The position numbers and the translations under genes are program-made. From NCBI GenBank assembly GCA_050330995.1, contig JBHJHI010000002.1, positions 1 through 64,000 of the forward strand: a DNA stretch of 64,000 bases, in the 5' to 3' direction. Source of the DNA: Thermohalobaculum sp050330995. Lineage in GTDB: Bacteria > Pseudomonadota > Alphaproteobacteria > Rhodobacterales > Rhodobacteraceae. Positions within the stretch are counted from its first letter, which is position 1; each line of letters starts with the position of its first letter. The notes beneath the pieces are model-generated. The model searched no databases, had not been told where the DNA came from, and saw nothing but the letters and a program-made list of their open reading frames with translations. Shown piece after piece: positions 58,717 to 64,000 of this stretch.

Positions 58717-59400
58717 TCAGCCCTTCGTGCAGGGCAGTACCAGAAGCTCGTGGATCTCGACGTGCGGCGGCTGCGAGAGCGCGAACATCACCGTGCGCGC
58801 GATGTCCTCGGCTTTCAGCGCCTTCGGCTTCGGCTCGCTGAAGAAGGGGGTGTCGACGAGGCCCGGCTCGATCACGGTGACGCGCACCCCCGTGCCCTGG
58901 AGCGCTTCGCGCAGGTTGTAGCCGTAGCCGTTCGCGGCCCACTTGGTCATGCCGTAGAACGAGCCCGAGAGCGCGCGCCGCCCGGCGACCGAGCCGGTGA
59001 TCACGAAGTGCCCCTCGCTCTCGCGCAGGGATCTCAGGCTCGCCTTGGCGGTATGGGCGAGACCGACCACGTTGGTCATCGCGAGCTGGCGCCACTCGTC
59101 GGGATCGCCCTCCTCGACGCCCGGCGTGTCCGCGCCGACGCCGGCGTTGGCGAACATCGCGTCCAGCCGGCCGAAGCGCTCGTGCGCGAGCGCGACCAGC
59201 GCCTCGCAGTCCGCATAGCGCGCCACGTCGCAGGCGATCGTCGCTGCCCTGTCGGCGCCGCCCAGCTCCCCGGCCAGCGCGTCGAGCTTGTCGGCCGAGC
59301 GCGCGCCGAGCACGACGCGCCAGCCGTCCGCCGCCGCCGCGCGCGCCGTCGCCGCGCCGATGCCGCTCGAGGCGCCGGTGATCGCGAGTACCTTGTCCAT
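58717..59400 (-). CDS. Short-chain dehydrogenase/reductase
   Basis: A 227-residue classical SDR. The cofactor motif TGASSGIG is at 8-15, NAG at 85-87, and Asn109, Ser137 (GSVAG), Tyr149 and Lys153 (YGMTK) make the catalytic tetrad. The basic Arg34 after strand 2 (LGARS) suggests NADP(H). The closing segment ALSQPPHVEIHELLVLPCTKG is like the YdfG/serine-dehydrogenase-type SDRs. The substrate cannot be assigned. It is divergent from lipB with a palindrome between, and downstream of it is the tRNA-Leu gene. Confidence 0.92.
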   Translation of the reverse strand: MDKVLAITGASSGIGAATARAAAADGWRVVLGARSADKLDALAGELGGADRAATIACDVARYADCEALVALAHERFGRLDAMFANAGVGADTPGVEEGDPDEWRQLAMTNVVGLAHTAKASLRSLRESEGHFVITGSVAGRRALSGSFYGMTKWAANGYGYNLREALQGTGVRVTVIEPGLVDTPFFSEPKPKALKAEDIARTVMFALSQPPHVEIHELLVLPCTKG

Positions 59401-59458
59401 GCCTGCCGTCCCTTCCTAGATCCGGACGCATCACTTGGAGCGCGGTGCGGCGTGACAA

Positions 59459-59477
59459 GCGTCCCGCAGCGGGACGC
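59459..59477. promoter_or_regulatory. 19-bp palindrome between the SDR gene and lipB
   Basis: GCGTCCCGC (59459-59467), a central A, and GCGGGACGC (59469-59477) form an uninterrupted dyad in the divergent spacer. Such a short-spaced perfect palindrome is operator-like, but it could also be a leader hairpin for lipB. Confidence 0.4.
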
Positions 59478-59512
59478 GACGAGCGCCTCGCGGCGGCACG
59501 GAGGGGAGCGGC

Positions 59513-60199
59513 GTGGACGCGAGCCCGGACACAGGCGCCGTCGAATGGCGGGTCAGCGACGGCCTGACCGACTACGGCGAGGCGCTCGCGGCCATGACCG
59601 CGCGAGCCGCGCTCGTCGCGCGGGGCGAAGCGCGCGAGCTGATCTGGCTTCTGGAGCATCCGCCGCTCTACACCGCCGGCACCAGCGCGCGGGCGGAGGA
59701 CCTGCGCGAGCCGGGGCGCTTTCCGGTCCATCCCGTGCGCCGCGGCGGGCAGTACACCTACCACGGCCCCGGACAGCGGGTGGTCTACGTCGTGCTCGAT
59801 CTCTCGACGCGCGGGCGCGACCTGCGCCGCTTCGTCTGGACGCTGGAGCAGTGGGTGATCGACGCGCTGGGCGCGTTCGGCGTGGAGGCCGGGCGGCGGT
59901 CGGGGCGCGTCGGCGTCTGGGTCGATCGCCCCGACAAGGCGCCGCGGATCGACGGCGCGGTCGCCGAGGACAAGATCGCCGCGATCGGCGTGCAGGTGCG
60001 CCGCTGGGTCAGCTTCCACGGGCTCGCGATCAACGTCGAGCCGGACCTCTCGCATTTCGAGGGCATCGTGCCTTGCGGTATCAGCGGCCACGGCGTCACG
60101 AGCCTGGTCGACCTCGGCCGGCCCGTCGGCATGAGCGATCTCGACGCGGCGCTCGCGGGCCGTCTGCCGCCCGTCCTCGGGCCGATCGGCACGGGATAG
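59513..60199 (+). CDS. lipB: Octanoyltransferase LipB
   Basis: A 228-residue LipB that moves octanoyl groups from acyl carrier protein to lipoyl domains. The family signature RRGGQYTYHGPGQRVVYVVL is at residues 77-96. The catalytic Lys154 lies in AEDKIAAIGVQVRRWVSFHG and the acyl-carrying Cys188 in GIVPCGISGHGVTSL. The start is GTG at 59513, with GAGGGGAG 5-6 nt before it. The reader should expect an internal extension (VDRPDKAPRIDGAVAE), common in alphaproteobacterial LipB. lipA is not in the window. Confidence 0.95.
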   Translation: MDASPDTGAVEWRVSDGLTDYGEALAAMTARAALVARGEARELIWLLEHPPLYTAGTSARAEDLREPGRFPVHPVRRGGQYTYHGPGQRVVYVVLDLSTRGRDLRRFVWTLEQWVIDALGAFGVEAGRRSGRVGVWVDRPDKAPRIDGAVAEDKIAAIGVQVRRWVSFHGLAINVEPDLSHFEGIVPCGISGHGVTSLVDLGRPVGMSDLDAALAGRLPPVLGPIGTG

Positions 60200-60299
60200 T
60201 GCCGTCCCGAGGGTCGCGCGCCGGGTCGCCTCGCGCTATCGATGGCTCAAGCCCGGTCCCGCGTACAAGGCCGGGTGCCAACCTGAGGAGGTTTCCCCC

Positions 60300-60677
60300 A
60301 TGAAGCTCGCGCCCCTCGCGCTCGCCGCCGCCGTCGCGGCCCTCGCGCCCGCGGCCGCCACGGCGCAGGATGCCGCGGCCGGCCAGAAGGTGTTCAACCG
60401 CTGCCGTGCCTGCCACGTCGTCGACCAGGAGCAGAACCGCGTCGGCCCCCATCTCGTCGGCGTGATCGGCCGCGACGTCGCCGCGGTCGACGGCTACAAC
60501 TATTCGAGCGCCATGACGGAGTGGGGCGAGGGCAAGGTCTGGGACGACGCGACCATGGCCGAGTATCTCGCCGACCCGCGCGGCGTGGTGAAGGGCACCA
60601 AGATGGCCTTCGCCGGGCTCAAGAAGGAGCAGGAGATCAAGGACGTGATCGCCTACCTGGAGAACCCCGGCAGCTGA
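60300..60677 (+). CDS. Soluble class I cytochrome c
   Basis: A 125-residue periplasmic cytochrome c. The signal peptide ends near residue 22 (ATA-QDA). The haem-binding CRACH is at Cys35-Cys38-His39, and the sixth ligand is probably Met102 (GTKMAFAG). The GPHLVGVIGRDVAAVDGYNYSSAM region is typical of cytochrome c550/c2-type electron carriers. It likely carries electrons from the bc1 complex to the oxidase encoded just downstream (inference from context). GAGGAGG precedes ATG 60300. A stem-loop follows. Confidence 0.93.
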   Translation: MKLAPLALAAAVAALAPAAATAQDAAAGQKVFNRCRACHVVDQEQNRVGPHLVGVIGRDVAAVDGYNYSSAMTEWGEGKVWDDATMAEYLADPRGVVKGTKMAFAGLKKEQEIKDVIAYLENPGS

Positions 60678-60691
60678 TCGGCCGGACCCGG

Positions 60692-60713
60692 GCGGGCGGC
60701 TCCGGCCGCCCGC
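60692..60713 (+). terminator. Hairpin after the cytochrome c gene
   Basis: GCGGGCGGC (60692-60700), TCCG tetraloop, GCCGCCCGC (60705-60713), 14 nt after the stop. There is no T-run, but the same TCCG loop is used in the strong terminator at 18110. Confidence 0.6.
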
Positions 60714-60858
60714 CGACGCGCCCCTCGCCCGCGGACGACCGCGGCGGGGCGGTGACGGGTCGCAGCGCTCGGTGTTGCGGCCTCTGAACGACTTCGCTAC
60801 CTCCTCGATCGATACGCGTTAGACGGCTGACCGTCTCAGGCGAGGAGGGAGCACACAC

Positions 60859-62502
60859 ATGGCCGATGCGGCGCTTCACGCCCACGACCACGAGCGGCCG
60901 GGGATCTTCACCCGCTGGTTCTGCTCGACGAACCACAAGGACATCGGGATTCTCTACCTGATCACGGCCGGCGTGGTCGGGTTCATCTCGGTCGCCTTTA
61001 CCATGTACATGCGGCTCGAGCTGATGGAGCCGGGCGTTCAGTACATGACGATGGACGATGGCGTCACGCCGAACGGCCATATCTGGAACGTCATGGTCAC
61101 CGCGCACGGCGTGCTGATGATGTTCTTCGTGGTCATCCCGGCGCTGTTCGGCGGCTTCGGCAACTACTTCATGCCGTTGCAGATCGGCGCGCCGGACATG
61201 GCGTTCCCGCGGCTCAACAACCTCAGCTACTGGCTGTTCGTCGCCGGCTCGTCGCTCGCGGTGCTCTCGGTGTTCGTGCCGGGCGGCAACGCGCAGACCG
61301 GCGCGGGCATCGGCTGGGTGATGTACGCGCCGCTGTCCACCTCCGAGCAGGGCATGGCGACCGACTTCGCGATCTTCGCGGTCCACCTGTCGGGTGCCTC
61401 GTCGATCCTCGGCGCGATCAACATCATCACTACCTTCCTCAACATGCGCGCGCCGGGCATGTCGATGATGAAGGTGCCGCTGTTCGCCTGGTCGATCTTC
61501 ATCACCGCCTTCATGATCCTGCTGGCGCTGCCGGTGCTCGCGGGCGCGATCACCATGCTGCTGACGGATCGCAACTTCGGCACGGCGTTCTTCGACCCGG
61601 CCGGCGGCGGCGACCCGGTGCTGTATCAGCACATCCTCTGGTTCTTCGGACACCCGGAGGTCTACATCCTGATCGTGCCGGCCTTCGGCATCGTCAGCCA
61701 CATCACCTCGACGTTCTCGAAGAAGCCGATCTTCGGCTACACCGGCATGGTCTTCGCGATGATCGGGATCGCCGTGCTCGGCTTCGTCGTGTGGGCGCAC
61801 CACATGTACACGGTCGGCATGTCGAAGAACGCGCAGGCCTACTTCATGCTCGCGGCCATGGTGGTCGCGGTGCCGACGGGCATCAAGATCTTCTCCTGGA
61901 TCGCGACCATGTGGGGCGGGCGCATCGAGCTGAAGACGCCGATGCTCTGGGTGCTCGGCTTCATCTTCCTGTTCACGGTCGGTGGCGTCACCGGCATCGT
62001 GCTCAGCCAGGCCGGCATCGACCGCGCCTACCACGACACCTACTACGTCGTCGCGCACTTCCACTACGTGATGTCGCTCGGGGCGGTGTTCGGCATCTTC
62101 GCCGGTATCTACTACTGGATCGGCAAGATGTCCGGTCGCCAGTATCCGGAGTGGATGGGTCAGGTCCACTTCTGGACGATGTTCGTCGGCGCCAACATCA
62201 CCTTCTTCCCGCAGCACTTCCTGGGTCGTCAGGGCATGCCGCGGCGCTACATCGACTATCCGGAGGCGTTCGCGCTCTGGAACTACGTCTCGTCGATCGG
62301 TGCCTTCATCTCGATGGCCTCGTTCGTGTTCTTAATCTACGTGATGTGGTACACGGTGACGCGCGGCCAGAAGGTGACCGACCCGAACTACTGGGGCGAC
62401 GAGCTCGGCACGCTGGAGTGGACGCTGCCGAACCCGCCGCCGGAGCACACCTTCGAGACGCTGCCGAAGCGCGAGGACTGGGACAAGCAGCCGGCGCACT
62501 GA
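60859..62502 (+). CDS. ctaD: Cytochrome c oxidase subunit I (aa3 type)
   Basis: A 547-residue haem-copper oxidase subunit with twelve TM helices. The low-spin haem ligand is in NVMVTAHGVLMMFFVV. The CuB His and cross-linked Tyr are in WFFGHPEVYILIVPAFGI, further CuB ligands are in WAHHMYTVGM, and haem ligands are in VAHFHYVMSLGAVFGIF. The D-channel entrance (GGFGNYF) and K-channel residues are present. Other subunits (ctaC, ctaE) are not here, as is usual in Rhodobacterales. GAGGAGGG precedes the ATG. A small AGACGG/CCGTCT hairpin (60821-60836) lies in the leader. Confidence 0.97.
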   Translation: MADAALHAHDHERPGIFTRWFCSTNHKDIGILYLITAGVVGFISVAFTMYMRLELMEPGVQYMTMDDGVTPNGHIWNVMVTAHGVLMMFFVVIPALFGGFGNYFMPLQIGAPDMAFPRLNNLSYWLFVAGSSLAVLSVFVPGGNAQTGAGIGWVMYAPLSTSEQGMATDFAIFAVHLSGASSILGAINIITTFLNMRAPGMSMMKVPLFAWSIFITAFMILLALPVLAGAITMLLTDRNFGTAFFDPAGGGDPVLYQHILWFFGHPEVYILIVPAFGIVSHITSTFSKKPIFGYTGMVFAMIGIAVLGFVVWAHHMYTVGMSKNAQAYFMLAAMVVAVPTGIKIFSWIATMWGGRIELKTPMLWVLGFIFLFTVGGVTGIVLSQAGIDRAYHDTYYVVAHFHYVMSLGAVFGIFAGIYYWIGKMSGRQYPEWMGQVHFWTMFVGANITFFPQHFLGRQGMPRRYIDYPEAFALWNYVSSIGAFISMASFVFLIYVMWYTVTRGQKVTDPNYWGDELGTLEWTLPNPPPEHTFETLPKREDWDKQPAH

Positions 62503-63062
62503 TGAGCGACCCGACTGCCACGACGAACGAGCCGGCCGGGGCGAGCGCCTCGGCCGGCTTCTTCATGGACTGGGCCGAGCGCGACGACCCGCCGACCTAC
62601 ACGGCCGAGCTCTGGCCCAACCGCTCGCTGACGCCGCTCGGGCGGCGGCGCTTCCTCTGGCTCGTCGCCGCGGGGTTCGCGCTGCCGCTCCTGCCGATCG
62701 TGGCGACGCCGGTGGTCTGGATCCCGCTTCTCTTCGCCGCGCTCGTGCTCGGTGCGCTCTGGTACGCGCTGAGGCGCAACACCGCCGACGCCCGCCTCGT
62801 CGAGCGCGTGGCGATCTGGCCCGACGAGATGCGCGTCGAGCGGGTCGAGCCCTCGGGCCGGATCTACCGCTGGTCGGCCGAGCCCACCTTCGTGCGCCTC
62901 ACCCTGCACGAGGACGCCCGCCCCGAGCACTACCTCACGATCAAGGGCGGAGGACGCGAGATCGAGCTCGGCGCCTTCCTCGCCCCCGAGGAACGCCAGC
63001 GCCTCGCCGGCGAGATCGAGGGCGCGATCCGCCGCGCGCTGACCGGACGCGACGCGCGCTAG
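62502..63062 (+). CDS. DUF2244 membrane protein
   Basis: A 186-residue protein with two adjacent TM helices (FLWLVAAGFALPLLPIVATP and VWIPLLFAALVLGALWYALR) and a cytosolic C-terminal half with RVAIWPDEMRVERV and LTIKGGGREIELGAFLAPEE. This is the DUF2244 pattern seen beside cytochrome oxidase genes. The start LTPLGRRRFLWL is preceded by an SLTPLGRR motif typical of the family. ATG 62502 overlaps the ctaD stop by one base (TGATG), so translation is coupled. A role in oxidase assembly is suggested by context only. Confidence 0.87.
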   Translation: MSDPTATTNEPAGASASAGFFMDWAERDDPPTYTAELWPNRSLTPLGRRRFLWLVAAGFALPLLPIVATPVVWIPLLFAALVLGALWYALRRNTADARLVERVAIWPDEMRVERVEPSGRIYRWSAEPTFVRLTLHEDARPEHYLTIKGGGREIELGAFLAPEERQRLAGEIEGAIRRALTGRDAR

Positions 63063-63171
63063 CCTCGCCCGATCACGCGCCGCTCACCACCGATCAGGAC
63101 AAGTTCACCCCGGCGTGATCGGGCGCCGCGCTAGGGTCCGCGCACCGAGGCGAAACGGTGGAGGCAGACCC

Positions 63172-63987
63172 ATGCATTCGATGAAGACGCTGGCGGTGGC
63201 GGTCGCCGCAGGGCTCGCGATCATGGCGCCGGCGGGTGCCGGCACCATCAGGGTGACGATCGAGAACACGCAGCCGGTGGACGGCGTGCACCTGACCCCG
63301 CTCTGGGTCGGCTTCCACGACGGCACGAGCTTCGACGCCTTCGACGTCGGCGCCGCCGCCTCCGCCGGCGTGGAGGCCGTCGCCGAGCTCGGAACGGTCG
63401 GACAGATCGGCGCCGAGCTGGCCGACGCTCAGCCGAGCGCGGTCGGCGGCGCGATCGGCGCGCCCGGCGGCTTCGGCCCCGCGCCGATCATCGAGCCCGG
63501 CGAGACGGCCTCGGCGGACTTCACGCTCGATCGCGGGGACAACCGTTTCTTCCAGTTCCTGTCGATGATCCTGCCGTCCAACGACAATTTCATCGGCAAC
63601 CCCGACCCGATCGCGCTGTTCGACGAGGACGGCGGGTTCACGAACCCCGGGCCGATCGCGATCGCGTCCGCCATTGCCTTCGACGCGGGCACGGAGGCGA
63701 ACGACCTCGACGACGGCCCGGCCTTCGTCGTCGGCGAGGTGGACGTGGAGGGCACCGAGACGCCGGGCGGCACCATCCAGCCCAGCACCGGGATCGGCGC
63801 GATCGGCGCGGGCGTGGGGCTGCCGAACGGCGTCGTCATCGACCCGGACGCCTTCGCCGCCTTCTTCGACGGCAGCGCCCCCATCGGCACCATCACGGTC
63901 TCGCAGGTCCCTCTGCCGCCTTCCGTCGCGCCGATGCTCCTCCTCGCCGCCGGGGCCGGCGTCGCGGCATGGCGTCGCCGCGGCTGA
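63172..63987 (+). CDS. Exported spondin-domain protein with VPLP C-terminal sorting tail
   Basis: A 271-residue secreted protein. The signal peptide ends near residue 23 (AGA-GTI). The body matches the bacterial spondin N-type domain: IRVTIENTQPVDGVHLTPLW, GFHDGTSFDAFDVG, NRFFQFLSMILPSNDNFIGN. The C-terminus VPLPPSVAPMLLLAAGAGVA followed by AWRRRG is a VPLPA/PEP-CTERM-like tail: VPLP, a hydrophobic helix, then Arg. That tail implies processing by an exosortase-type system. ATG 63172 follows GGAGG; ATG 63181 is possible. It is separated from the DUF2244 gene by 109 nt. Confidence 0.85.
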   Translation: MHSMKTLAVAVAAGLAIMAPAGAGTIRVTIENTQPVDGVHLTPLWVGFHDGTSFDAFDVGAAASAGVEAVAELGTVGQIGAELADAQPSAVGGAIGAPGGFGPAPIIEPGETASADFTLDRGDNRFFQFLSMILPSNDNFIGNPDPIALFDEDGGFTNPGPIAIASAIAFDAGTEANDLDDGPAFVVGEVDVEGTETPGGTIQPSTGIGAIGAGVGLPNGVVIDPDAFAAFFDGSAPIGTITVSQVPLPPSVAPMLLLAAGAGVAAWRRRG

Positions 63988-64000
63988 GAGACGACGGATC

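Overview
This window is chromosomal DNA from a very GC-rich alphaproteobacterium, most likely a Rhodobacterales member. By eye it is around 70% G+C or more, with G or C at nearly every third codon position. The gene families point to Rhodobacterales: the SUV3-like helicase, DUF1523, DUF2794, DUF1127, HspQ, a VPLP-type C-terminal sorting tail, an inactive dihydroorotase homologue and a lone ctaD. Many proteins carry long Ala/Glu/Asp/Pro-rich acidic segments, which would fit a marine or halotolerant organism (inference). I see no phage, transposase, integrase or CRISPR. This is core genome with some accessory patches.

Layout. 0-9.4 kb: helicase (cut by the left edge), TPR protein, SCP2 and hydrolase, hisN, an XRE regulator, typA and a host-attachment-family gene. 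hisN is flanked by tandem repeats on one side and very long hairpins on the other. 9.5-12.5 kb: quinone oxidoreductase, a decayed arylsulfotransferase-like pseudogene, and a LysR gene divergent from a DUF1127 gene. 12.5-18.1 kb: thpR, tesA, a lipoprotein-type ABC exporter (ybbA/ybbP) and a Bax-inhibitor-family protein with a clear terminator. 18.3-24.4 kb: a polyamine-type ABC importer operon whose first permease has an approximately 310-residue periplasmic insertion, followed by a phosphodiester-glycosidase-like gene. 24.5-30.7 kb: small membrane proteins, a lytic transglycosylase, an AEC transporter, hspQ, ggt, DUF2794 and DUF2189.

30.8-41.3 kb holds the information-processing block dprA-topA-DUF4149-rnr (minus strand), then an amidotransferase and pheT. 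41.7-47.6 kb holds plsY, the catalytically dead dihydroorotase homologue and pyrB; the two pyr genes are separated by yihY and two plus-strand genes. 47.6-53.3 kb holds unknown membrane proteins, a glutathione transferase, an M3 oligopeptidase and an FbpB-type iron permease.

The most unusual part is 53.3-58.4 kb. It contains an exbB-exbD-exbD operon, a TonB-position protein with no TonB C-terminal domain, the FbpA iron-binding protein and a PCu(A)C copper chaperone. One ExbD keeps the proton-carrying Asp and the other has Asn there. FbpA and FbpB lie about 3.4 kb apart on opposite strands, and no FbpC ATPase or TonB-dependent receptor is in view. The right end (58.4-64 kb) has tRNA-Leu(GAG), an SDR, lipB, a soluble cytochrome c, ctaD, DUF2244 and a spondin-domain exported protein.
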